Assembly (NCBI GenBank): GCA_963739795.1
Contig: CAVUBL010000021.1
Location: 124,001-188,000, forward strand
DNA: 64,000 bases
Direction of reading: 5' to 3'
Origin: CAVUBL01 sp963739795
GTDB taxonomy: Bacteria; Acidobacteriota; Thermoanaerobaculia; Multivoradales; DATKCC01
Below are positions 52,561 to 60,821 of the stretch, piece by piece. The notes under the pieces are model-generated. The model was not told the origin of the DNA and made no database searches. It saw nothing but the letters and a program-made list of their open reading frames with translations. The position numbers were made by a program, and so were the translations under genes. Every line of letters starts with the position of its first letter. Within the stretch, counting starts at the first letter, position 1.

Positions 52561-52635
52561 GGCGGGCGCGAGCCCCACCCGCGCGATTCGGCGAGCCGTT
52601 CTCGTCCTTTCACTATGGCAGGTCCGCCGGCGTGG
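52561..52635 (+). repeat. Leader-type repeat, copy 1
   Basis: This GC-rich block (GGCGGGCGCGAGCCCCACCC at its start) is about 80 percent alike to 54470-54543. Both copies end just upstream of a GGAGGAACCGATGCA stretch. A shared cis-regulatory RNA or an old duplication of gene starts would explain it. The frame following copy 1 (ATG 52644) is in phase with the serine hydrolase gene. Confidence 0.55.
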
Positions 52636-52727
52636 AGGAACCGATGCAATCCCTCCGCCACGCCAGGCAAGACTCGGCGGCGGCTTCATGGAACCCCCAC
52701 AGCCGTCCGAGCGTTAGGAGAGGCGAG

Positions 52728-54329
52728 ATGACCGCGATTCGAGAGACCACGCCCAAGTCCTGGAGCCCTGATCCCGTCCGCCCGAGCCGCTCGGCGAGGG
52801 CCCGCGTCGCCGTCCTGGCAGCCGTCGCCCTCGCGACGTCGATCGCCGGCCTTGCCGCCCGGCCGGCGCGGGCCGGGGTTGCGCCGCCTCCCGCCGAGCA
52901 GATCCGGGCGAAGCTCGCCGCATACATGGATGAGGCCGCGGCCCAGGGGTTCACCGGCGCCGTGGTCGTGGCCCGCGGCGGCGAGGTGTTCCTCGAGAAG
53001 GGCTACGGAAAGATCGCCCCGGGCAGCGACGCCCCGGTGACCCCGGAGACGGTGTTCACGGTGGGCTCGATCACCAAGCAGTTCACTGCGGCGGCGGTGC
53101 TGGTGCTCGAGCAGATGGGCAAGCTCTCGGTTGACGACCCCATCACCAAGTACTTCGACGGTGTGCCCGCCGACAAGCGAGGCATCACCATCGACCTCCT
53201 CCTCTCGCACCGGGCCGGGTTCCCCGACGCGATCGGCGACGACTTCGAGCGCATCGGCCGGGACGCGTTCGTCCGCCGGGCGATGGCGACACCGCTTCTC
53301 TTCCGCCCGGGCACGGGCTATCGCTACTCGAACGTCGGTTACAGCCTGGCGGCGGCGATCGTCGAGAAGGTCTCGGGCGAGCCCTACGAGCGGTTTCTCC
53401 ACGAGCGGCTCTTCGCGCCGGCCGGCATGAAGGACACCGGCTACCTGATGCCGCACTGGGACCCGTCGCGCCTCGCCCACGGCGTCGACGACGACGGTGG
53501 CGACTGGGGGACTCTGGTCGGACGAGCCTTCCGCGGCGGCGGACCCGGCTGGAACCTGGTGGGCAACGGCGGCCTCCACTCGACGGTCGGCGACATGCTC
53601 CGGTGGCACCGGGCGCTGATGGGCGACGCGATCCTCACCGCGGCCTCGAAGGCGAAGCTCTACGCCAAGCACGCGAAGGAGCCGGGCGGCACCTGGTACG
53701 GCTACGGCTGGTCGATCGAGGACACGCCCTGGGGTGAGATGGTCACCCACAACGGGGGCAACCCGTACTTCTTCGCGGATTTCCTGCGCTTCCTCCACGA
53801 CAACGTGGTCGTCTACTACGCGACCTCCAGCCGGGACCACCGGATGTGGCGCCTCGCCCGGCCTCTCGCGCAGATCGTCTTCACCGGCGAGGCGCCGGAG
53901 CTCGAGCCGCCGCCGCCGCCGCTGGTCGCCCCCGGCGAGGGCCCCGCGCCGCCGGCGGGCAGCCCCGCCGCCCGCTGGCGCTTGCCCGGAACGCCGGCCG
54001 GTCTGCGGGCGGGCGAGCTCCTCTCGGCCGTCACCACCACCGACCTCGCGGCGCGCCGGAGCTTCGCCGAGAGCGGCTTTGCCCCGGCGATGCTCGAGCG
54101 GCGCGGCGTGGACGGGCTCGTAGGGCTCCTCGCCCGCATGCGCGGCGACCTGGTGCCCGAGGACGCTCAGGGAGACGGCTTCGAGGTCCGTGGCACGCGC
54201 TCGGGCGGCCCGGGCGAGGTCACCGTGGTGCTCGAGCGCCGGAAGCGACCGCCGATGGAGATCACCGTGAAGATCGAGCCCGCCGGCCCCCATCGGATCA
54301 CCGCCCTCGGAGTCGAGATCGGCGACTGA
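52728..54329 (+). CDS. Secreted class C beta-lactamase-fold serine hydrolase
   Basis: A 533-residue protein with a long basic N-region and a signal sequence (about 24-49, AVLAAVALATSIAGLAARPARA). The beta-lactamase/PBP fold is marked by SITK (Ser114, Lys117), YSN (200-202) and HNGG. A proline-rich linker (about 390-420) leads to a C-terminal domain of about 110 residues. Such enzymes are esterases or D-Ala-peptidases in the periplasm; the exact substrate is unknown. The ATG at 52728 has AGGAGAGG upstream; ATG 52644, also with GGAGG, is an alternative. Confidence 0.85.
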   Translation: MTAIRETTPKSWSPDPVRPSRSARARVAVLAAVALATSIAGLAARPARAGVAPPPAEQIRAKLAAYMDEAAAQGFTGAVVVARGGEVFLEKGYGKIAPGSDAPVTPETVFTVGSITKQFTAAAVLVLEQMGKLSVDDPITKYFDGVPADKRGITIDLLLSHRAGFPDAIGDDFERIGRDAFVRRAMATPLLFRPGTGYRYSNVGYSLAAAIVEKVSGEPYERFLHERLFAPAGMKDTGYLMPHWDPSRLAHGVDDDGGDWGTLVGRAFRGGGPGWNLVGNGGLHSTVGDMLRWHRALMGDAILTAASKAKLYAKHAKEPGGTWYGYGWSIEDTPWGEMVTHNGGNPYFFADFLRFLHDNVVVYYATSSRDHRMWRLARPLAQIVFTGEAPELEPPPPPLVAPGEGPAPPAGSPAARWRLPGTPAGLRAGELLSAVTTTDLAARRSFAESGFAPAMLERRGVDGLVGLLARMRGDLVPEDAQGDGFEVRGTRSGGPGEVTVVLERRKRPPMEITVKIEPAGPHRITALGVEIGD

Positions 54330-54469
54330 GTCGCCTCTCGCGATCCGCCGGAGGCGTGGCTCTCTCGGGTTCTCCCGGCTCCTCTTCAGGCGCGCACCAG
54401 CGGCGGAATCTCCCGCCGCGCCGCCCTCGTCTCCGCTCTTGCCGTCTTTCTCGCCCGGACCGCCCTGGG

Positions 54470-54543
54470 GGCGGGCGCGATCCCACCCGAGCGATTCAGC
54501 GCGCCGTGTGCGTCCTATCTCCATGGCGGGCCCGCCGGCGTGG
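54470..54543 (+). repeat. Leader-type repeat, copy 2
   Basis: Counterpart of 52561-52635, again upstream of a GGAGGAACCGATGCA gene start (here the TPR-like gene, ATG 54592). Similarity covers about 74 bases including GCGATTC and the CCGCCGGCGTGG end. Conserved spacing to the start codon is not exact (about 49 versus 9 bases), because copy 2 has an extra insert. Confidence 0.55.
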
Positions 54544-54591
54544 CGGCGCCCGTCGGGAGATCGACGACCCACCCCCCAGGAGGAGGAACCG

Positions 54592-55203
54592 ATGCATTCC
54601 GACCACGACTTCGACTGTCCCTGCTGCAAGCTCTCCGCGGACCGCGACGACGGCGTCCCGGCGATCGTCAAGGAGCAGGAGCTCTACGATGCCGAGGATT
54701 GGCAGGGCCTCGTACGCCTTCGGACGCGGGCGCTCGAGCGCCATCCCGACGACGTGGACTTCCGCCACTCCCTGGCTCAAGCCCACCTGCTGGCCGCCGA
54801 GCCCGAGCGCGCCCTCGAGATCGCCGGCTCCTGCCACCGAGAGCGGCCCGACGACCCGTGGATCGAGGACACCGTGCTCGACGCCCTCTTTGCCCTCGGC
54901 TGCACCGAAGACGACTACCCGTGGGCGGGCGAGACGCCGCCGGTCCAGCGCCTCGACGGGAGCTGCCTCGAAGAGGTGTCGGCCTATCTCGCCAGGGTCG
55001 AAGGGGACGAGTACCTGAGCCCCGAGGCCCGCGACGAGACTCGCGACCTGCTCGCTATCTACTACAGCTTGGCCAACGAGGCCTACGTCACCTTCGAGCC
55101 GGCGGAGCTGCTCGCTGCTCTGGAGGAGGATCCGCGCTTCGTGACCGAGGCGGCCGCGGGCGGCCCGGCGGTCGCCCGGGTGAAGGCGGTGGGCGCGAGT
55201 TGA
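54592..55203 (+). CDS. TPR-like hypothetical protein
   Basis: A 203-residue cytoplasmic protein. Residues 10-15 hold a CPCC motif; the region about 25-80 reads as tetratricopeptide-like helices (YDAEDWQGLVRLRTRALERHPDDVDFRHSLAQAHLLAAEPERALEIA). The rest is helical and acidic. TPR helices serve protein interaction; no partner is visible. AGGAGGAA lies before the ATG. The gene follows a serine hydrolase and precedes propionyl-CoA synthetase without obvious functional tie. Confidence 0.7.
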   Translation: MHSDHDFDCPCCKLSADRDDGVPAIVKEQELYDAEDWQGLVRLRTRALERHPDDVDFRHSLAQAHLLAAEPERALEIAGSCHRERPDDPWIEDTVLDALFALGCTEDDYPWAGETPPVQRLDGSCLEEVSAYLARVEGDEYLSPEARDETRDLLAIYYSLANEAYVTFEPAELLAALEEDPRFVTEAAAGGPAVARVKAVGAS

Positions 55204-55401
55204 GAGTGATGGTTCCCGGAACGCCCCGCCCGATGGGGGCGGGCGAGCCCCTCCGTAGAGAGGGCGCGCCCCCCCGACGGCGGTGGTAGCGTCGGCATCA
55301 GCGTTCTTCGAACCGAGCGTCGCGCTCCCGGCGGCACCTGAGGACGCAGGTGGAATCGAAGCTCGTGGGGCACTCGCTCACCGGTTAGCGAGGAGAGACC
55401 C

Positions 55402-57303
55402 ATGGGCCGCTACGAAGACACCTTCACCCGCAGCATCGAGGCGCCGGAGGAGTTCTGGGAGAGGGCGGCGGAGCGCATCACCTGGACCAAGCGCTGGGAC
55501 CGGGTGCTCGACGACTCGAATCCCCCCTTCTACCGCTGGTTCCCGGGCGGTGGCCTCAACACCTGCTACAACGCCCTCGACCGCCACGTGGAGCTGGGCC
55601 GCGCGGACGTGGTCGCGCTGATCTACGACAGCCCGGTCACCGCCACCATCCAGAAGCTCACCTACCGCGAGCTCCGCGACCGGGTGGCCGCCTTCGCCGG
55701 CGTGCTGGTGGACCTGGGGGTGGGCAAGGGCGACACGGTGATCATCTACATGCCGATGATCCCGCAGGCGGTCATCGCCATGCTCGCCTGCGCCCGGATC
55801 GGCGCCGTCCACTCGGTGGTCTTCGGCGGCTTCGCACCCCACGAGCTGGCGATCCGCATCGACGACGCCCGGCCGAAGGTGCTGATCACCGCCTCGGGCG
55901 CCATCGAGGGGCAGAAGCTGCTGGAGTACAAGCCCCTGGTCGACCGCGCCTGCGAGCTCGCCGAGCACCCGCCCGAGCACTGCATCGTCTACCAGCGCCC
56001 CCAGGTGAGGGCGCCGCTCTCCTCCAGCCGCGACCGCGATTGGCGCGAGCTCGTGGCCCGGGCGACGCCGGCCGACTGCGTGCCGGTGGCGGCCACCGAC
56101 CCCCTCTACATCCTCTACACCTCGGGCACCACCGGCCGGCCCAAGGGGGTGGTGCGGGACCACGGCGGCCACGCGGTGGCGCTCCACTGGAGCATGGAGA
56201 ACATCTACGACGTGCGCGCCCGGGACGTGTTCTGGGCCGCCTCGGACGTGGGCTGGGTGGTGGGCCACTCCTACATCGTCTACGGGCCCCTCCTGACCGG
56301 CTGCACGACGGTGCTCTACGAGGGCAAGCCCGTGGGCACACCCGACCCCGGCGCCTTCTGGAGGGTGATCGAGCAGCACGGCGTGCGGGTGCTGTTCACG
56401 GCGCCCACGGCGCTCCGTGCGATCAAGAAGGAGGACCCGGAGGGCGCCTTCTGCGCCAAGTACGACCTGCTGGACTTCAAGTACCTCTTCCTGGCCGGCG
56501 AGCGCCTCGACCCGGACACCTATCACTGGGCGCGCAAGATCCTGAAGCGCCCGGTCGTCGACCACTGGTGGCAGACCGAGACCGGCTGGCCGATCGCCGC
56601 CAACTGCATGGGGATCGAGCAGCTCATCATCAAGCCGGGCTCGCCCACCGTGGCGGTGCCCGGCTACGACGTGAAGATCGTGGGCCCGAAGGGCCGGGAG
56701 CTCGAGCCCCACGAGGAGGGCTCGGTGGTGATCCGACTGCCCCTGCCGCCCGGCTGCCTGACCACGCTCTGGAAGGACGACGAGCGCTTCGTCGACTCGT
56801 ACATGAAGGAGTACCCCGGCTACTACCTGACCAGCGACGGCGGCTACCGGGACGAGGACGGCTACCTGTACGTCATGGGGCGGATCGACGACGTGATCAA
56901 CGTCGCCGGGCACCGCCTGTCGACCGGCGCGATCGAGGAGGTCGTGGCCAAGCACCAAGACGTGGCCGAGTGCGCCGTGATCGGCGCCGCCGACTCCCTC
57001 AAGGGCCAGCTCCCGGTGGGCTTCGTGGTGCTCAAGGCCGGAGTCGACCGGGACCCGGAGGAGATCCGGGCCGAGCTCAAGAAGATGGTGCGCGAGGAGA
57101 TCGGCGCCGTGGCCTCGTTCCACGACGTGGCGGTGGTCGAGCGCCTGCCCAAGACCCGCTCGGGGAAGATCCTGCGGGCCACCATGCGCCAGATCTCCGA
57201 CGCCAAGGACTACCGCGTGCCCTCGACCATCGACGACCCGACGATCCTCGACGACATCAAGGAGCACCTCCAGGGCATGGGTTACCCCAAGCGGCCGGTG
57301 TGA
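55402..57303 (+). CDS. prpE: Propionyl-CoA synthetase (acyl-CoA synthetase family)
   Basis: A 633-residue AMP-forming acyl-CoA synthetase. Motifs: LYILYTSGTTGRPKGVVRDHGGH (ATP/AMP binding), VDHWWQTETGWPI, YLYVMGRIDDVINVAGHRLSTG and the C-terminal KTRSGKILRATMR, where the Lys before ILR is the catalytic, acetylation-regulated lysine. The N-terminal DSNPPFYRWFPGG..NTCYNALDRHVE and the propionate-pocket pattern fit PrpE rather than AcsA, and length is typical. It activates propionate to propionyl-CoA in the cytoplasm. Confidence 0.88.
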   Translation: MGRYEDTFTRSIEAPEEFWERAAERITWTKRWDRVLDDSNPPFYRWFPGGGLNTCYNALDRHVELGRADVVALIYDSPVTATIQKLTYRELRDRVAAFAGVLVDLGVGKGDTVIIYMPMIPQAVIAMLACARIGAVHSVVFGGFAPHELAIRIDDARPKVLITASGAIEGQKLLEYKPLVDRACELAEHPPEHCIVYQRPQVRAPLSSSRDRDWRELVARATPADCVPVAATDPLYILYTSGTTGRPKGVVRDHGGHAVALHWSMENIYDVRARDVFWAASDVGWVVGHSYIVYGPLLTGCTTVLYEGKPVGTPDPGAFWRVIEQHGVRVLFTAPTALRAIKKEDPEGAFCAKYDLLDFKYLFLAGERLDPDTYHWARKILKRPVVDHWWQTETGWPIAANCMGIEQLIIKPGSPTVAVPGYDVKIVGPKGRELEPHEEGSVVIRLPLPPGCLTTLWKDDERFVDSYMKEYPGYYLTSDGGYRDEDGYLYVMGRIDDVINVAGHRLSTGAIEEVVAKHQDVAECAVIGAADSLKGQLPVGFVVLKAGVDRDPEEIRAELKKMVREEIGAVASFHDVAVVERLPKTRSGKILRATMRQISDAKDYRVPSTIDDPTILDDIKEHLQGMGYPKRPV

Positions 57304-57392
57304 GGAACGGGAAGCCTTGCGCCCTGAAAAGTGGCTGAGGCTTGCCGTCACCCTCCCGCTTCGGTTGGCCTCGAACAGTTCGGTGGTGATGT

Positions 57393-57437
57393 CTAGGAGC
57401 CTGCGCGGCCCTGGATTTCTGCCGCGCAGACTCCTAG
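57393..57437. repeat. Long palindromic repeat, copy 2
   Basis: CTAGGAGCCTGCGCGGC (57393-57409) and GCCGCGCAGACTCCTAG (57421-57437) pair with one mismatch around CCTGGATTTCT. It has the same arms as the element at 11255-11309. It abuts the broken permease gene: the minus-strand reading GIDLGVC runs into the repeat, so the repeat marks the truncation point. Confidence 0.75.
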
Positions 57438-58310
57438 GTCGATCCCGAAGTGGAGCCAGTAGGGCGGGTCGGTGGCCCGGATCGCCTAGTCGAAGTAGCG
57501 CAGGCCGACGGCGGCCAGGCCGAGCCCCAGGACGAAGGCCTCGCCCAGGACGCCCGCGATCACTCGCAGCCGGCCGGCGCCCAGGGCCGAGCGCACGGCG
57601 ACCTCGCGGCTCCGGAGCGCTGTCCGCGCCAGCAGGAGATTGGTGACGTTGGCGCAAGCGATCAGTAGCACGCCCAGGACCGCCACCAGCATGGTGTAGA
57701 GGAGGTGGATCGCGTCGGTGCCCACGAACTCCTCGGTGTACGGCTTGACCACGGCGCCCACCCCGGCGTTGGTCTCCGGGTACTCCTGGGCGAGGCGCGC
57801 GGCGATCGACGACATCTCGGCGCGCGCGCCCTCGAGGGTCGCGCCGGGCTTCAGGCGCCGGTAGACCTCCAGCGTCTGGCCTTCGCCCCCCTCTCGTCGA
57901 CTGAGCTTCGACGGGTCGAGGCCGAGGGGCACCCAGAGGTCTTGTCGACCGGGAACCGGAAGCCCTCGGGCATGACGCCGATGATCACGGTCGGCTGGCC
58001 GTTGATCCGCACCGTCCGGCCCAGGAGCGGCTTGGCGCCGATCAGGTCGAAGGCGTTAGCGGTCATGAAGGCGCCGTCGTAGCGCTCGGGGGTGGTGCCC
58101 TCGGCCGCCAGGTTGACGGTGCCGTCATAGAAGGCCGCGAGGTCCTCGAAGGAGGTCTGCTGGGCGCGCCAGTCGATGAAGTCGTGGAGGGTCACCTCCA
58201 TGCTGTCGATCCCCTCCGACGGCTTGTTCCTCTCCAGGTGCAGGGGGCGGTCGGCGTGGTCGAAGGGCAGGTCGGCGAGGGCGCCGGCCGGTGTTTCACC
58301 GGCACGGTGA
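57438..58310 (-). pseudogene. Broken ADOP-type permease gene
   Basis: From 58310 the minus strand reads DLPFDHADRPLHLERNKPSEGIDSMEVTLHDFIDWRAQQTSFEDLA and onward to GFRFPVDK, then shifts frame near 57945 and continues VPLGLDPSKLSRREGGEGQTLEVYRRLKPG. It then reaches the first helix bundle (LLIACANVTNLLLARTALRSREVAVRSALGAGR). An in-frame TAG after LRYFD is followed by readable AIRATDPPYWLHFGIDLGV, ending at the palindrome. The N-terminus and C-terminal half are missing, so at least one frameshift, one nonsense codon and two truncations have inactivated it. Confidence 0.88.
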
Positions 58311-58337
58311 ATGGAGCTGCCCGTGGTCTCCGCCGGC

Positions 58338-60821
58338 TCAGTCGACGCGCACGTTGAGCTCGCCGCCCAGGGCGCGGAAGCGCTCGGTCCAGGCGGTGGC
58401 GGCGTCGTCGCCGGCCGCGGCGGCGGCGCGGCGTGGGGGGGACTCGCTCTGGAGGACGCCGTAGTAGGCGTTCTGGGTGGCCGCCAGGTCGACCTCGAAG
58501 GGGAGGGTGCGGGCGAGGCGGGCCATGTGCTCGAGGCGCTGGAGGAGGGCCAGGTCGCCGGGCTCGGCCGCCAGGCGCTCGGCGTGCTCCTCGAGGGCGG
58601 TCGCGACGGCGAGGGACAGGCCCGCCGTGTCCAGCTCGAGCTTCCAGGAGCGGGTTTCGCGGAACAGGCGCTCGGCAGCGTCGAGGTCCGAGCGGGGGTC
58701 CTCGAACAGGCGGCGCAGGTCGAGGTTCAGAACCACCTCGGCGGCGGCCTTGAGGGCCAGGGGCAGCGGCGTGCCCAGGTCGCCCAGGTACTGCATGAGG
58801 GAGCCGTAGTCCTCGTAGACCCTCCGGTGGTGCGCCTCGGCGTCGGCGCGGGTCGACTCGAGGATCAGGTCCAGGACCGCCCGCTGCTCGTCGCGGAACA
58901 GGGAGTCGAGCGAGTAGTTCACCTCCAGGAAGTGGTGGTCGAGGTGGCGCAGCACGCGGGCGAAGTCGGCGTGCTCGAAGGCCTCGGAGACATCGGCCGC
59001 CATCGCCTCGAATGCCTCCGGGCTCCGCAGGTGGCGCACGCCGCCGTTGAGGTGGTGGTCGCCGAAATGGAGGACGGCGAACGAGAGCTCGTCCGAGGTA
59101 CCGGTGATGGTGGACTCGATCCGGAAGCGGCCGACCGCCAGGCGCGCGCGGCCGGAGCGGTAGGTCTGGACCTCCTTCTGCTCGGCCCGGAAGCTGAAGA
59201 TCCGGGCCTCATGGGGGTACTCCTCGAACAGCGACGAGAGGGCGTAGTGGGCCCCCACCCGGGCGAGCGTCACGCGTGCCGGGAGGACCTTGCGCTCGTA
59301 GATGCGGCGGCCGTCGCCGCCCCCCTGTTCGGCCGTCAGGTTGCTCCGGGCCTCGGCCAGACGCTCCACGAAGCCCGCCTCCAGGGCGTCGCCGAGCTCG
59401 TCCTGGGCGATCTGGAGGGCGCGGCCGGCGTACTGGAGGATCTGCACCGTCTCGATTCCCGAGAGGTCGTTGAAGAACCAGCCGCAGCTCGTGTACATGT
59501 AGAGGGCGTGGCGCTGGAGCTCGAGGAGCTTGCGGGCGCGGATGCGGTCGGCGGCCGAGAGCTCGCGCGCCGCGTGGGCGGCGAAGAAGCGCCCCAGGGC
59601 CTCGTCGCTGCGCTCGAGCATCACGTCGACGTACGCGTCGCGCGCCGCCCAGGGGTCGGAGAGGAGCTCCCCGGCAGCCTGCTCGTACTTCGGGGCGAGC
59701 TGGTCGCGCAGCCAGTCGAGGGCGGCGCGCAGGGGGCCGCGCCAGCGCTGGTTCCAGCCCGGGGCTCCGCCGGTGTGGCAGCCGCAGTCGCCGCGCCAGC
59801 GCTCGACGCCGTGGACGCAGCTCCAGGAGGTCCGCTCGCGGATCTCCACCTCGTCGGTCGGCGGCCGGCGCGCCAGGTGCTCGCCGTAGTTGGTGAGGGC
59901 CACGCCGTCCTCGGCCGCCAGGCGATCGAGGGCGTAGGCGAGGGCCATCTCGCCGTAGCGGTGGTGGTGGCCGTAGGTCTCGCCGTCGGTGGCGATGTGG
60001 GCGAGCCGGGCGCTCGGACCGGAGTCGGGTCCGGGGTGGGGCCCTCCCCAGAAGCCGGCCACCAGGCGCCGGGCGAAGCGTTCGCCGTCCTCGAGGAGAT
60101 CCTCGAACGCCACCGCCCGCGAGGTCGGGCCGTCGTAGAAGAAGAGGGCGATCGAGCGCCCCGAGGGCAGCCGGCAGAGGTAGGGGCGGGTGGTGTCGAT
60201 CTGGGCGCTCCGGCCGCCGTCCAGCTCGATCCACTCGCCTCGCGGCTGCCCGTCGGCGACCAGGGGCCGGACGCGGGCCGCCTGGTGTGGGGCCAGGACG
60301 GTGAAGCGCAGGCCCTGGCCCGCCAGGACCTCGAGGGTCTCGACGTCCACCGCCGTTTCGGGCAGCCACATCCCCTCCGGGTCCCGGCCGAACCGGTGCC
60401 GGAAGTCCCGCACGCCCCAGATCACCTGGGTCTCCTTGTCGCGCCGGTTGGCGAGGGGCAGGATCAGGTGGCTGTGGGCCTGGGCGAGGGCGGAGCCGTG
60501 GCCGGAGAAGCGCTCGGCCGAGAGGCGGTCGGCATTCAGGATCGCCTGGTAGACCCGGGGGCGGGCGCTCTCGAGCCAGGCCAGCAGGGTCGGCCCGAAG
60601 TCGAAGCTGATCCGGGAGTAGTTGTTGACGATCCGGGCGATTCGCCCCTCGCCGTCGAGGATGCGCGCGGCGGCGTTGGGCGCGTAGCACTCGGCGGTCA
60701 CCCGCTCGTTCCAGTCGTGGAACGGGTAGGCCGAATCCTGGACCTCCACCGCCTCGAGCCACGGGTTCTCCCGCGGCGGTTGGTAGAAGTGGCCGTGGAC
60801 GGTGACGAAGCGCTCGGTCAT
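58338..60821 (-). CDS. Glycoside hydrolase family 57 protein with DUF3536 domain
   Basis: An 827-residue protein opening with VHGHFYQPPRENPWLE, the GH57 HxHxYQP motif. It carries conserved region 3 with GMWLPETAVD (catalytic Glu candidate) and region 4 with HIATDGETYGHHHRYGEMAL (catalytic Asp candidate). The middle and C-terminal thirds match the DUF3536-containing GH57 proteins (SCGWFFNDLSGIET, FAVLHFGDHHLNGG). GH57 enzymes are alpha-amylases, branching enzymes or 4-alpha-glucanotransferases on alpha-glucan. It is coupled to treZ by an ATGA overlap, suggesting a role in supplying or trimming glucan for trehalose formation. Confidence 0.88.
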   Translation of the reverse strand: MTERFVTVHGHFYQPPRENPWLEAVEVQDSAYPFHDWNERVTAECYAPNAAARILDGEGRIARIVNNYSRISFDFGPTLLAWLESARPRVYQAILNADRLSAERFSGHGSALAQAHSHLILPLANRRDKETQVIWGVRDFRHRFGRDPEGMWLPETAVDVETLEVLAGQGLRFTVLAPHQAARVRPLVADGQPRGEWIELDGGRSAQIDTTRPYLCRLPSGRSIALFFYDGPTSRAVAFEDLLEDGERFARRLVAGFWGGPHPGPDSGPSARLAHIATDGETYGHHHRYGEMALAYALDRLAAEDGVALTNYGEHLARRPPTDEVEIRERTSWSCVHGVERWRGDCGCHTGGAPGWNQRWRGPLRAALDWLRDQLAPKYEQAAGELLSDPWAARDAYVDVMLERSDEALGRFFAAHAARELSAADRIRARKLLELQRHALYMYTSCGWFFNDLSGIETVQILQYAGRALQIAQDELGDALEAGFVERLAEARSNLTAEQGGGDGRRIYERKVLPARVTLARVGAHYALSSLFEEYPHEARIFSFRAEQKEVQTYRSGRARLAVGRFRIESTITGTSDELSFAVLHFGDHHLNGGVRHLRSPEAFEAMAADVSEAFEHADFARVLRHLDHHFLEVNYSLDSLFRDEQRAVLDLILESTRADAEAHHRRVYEDYGSLMQYLGDLGTPLPLALKAAAEVVLNLDLRRLFEDPRSDLDAAERLFRETRSWKLELDTAGLSLAVATALEEHAERLAAEPGDLALLQRLEHMARLARTLPFEVDLAATQNAYYGVLQSESPPRRAAAAAGDDAATAWTERFRALGGELNVRVD

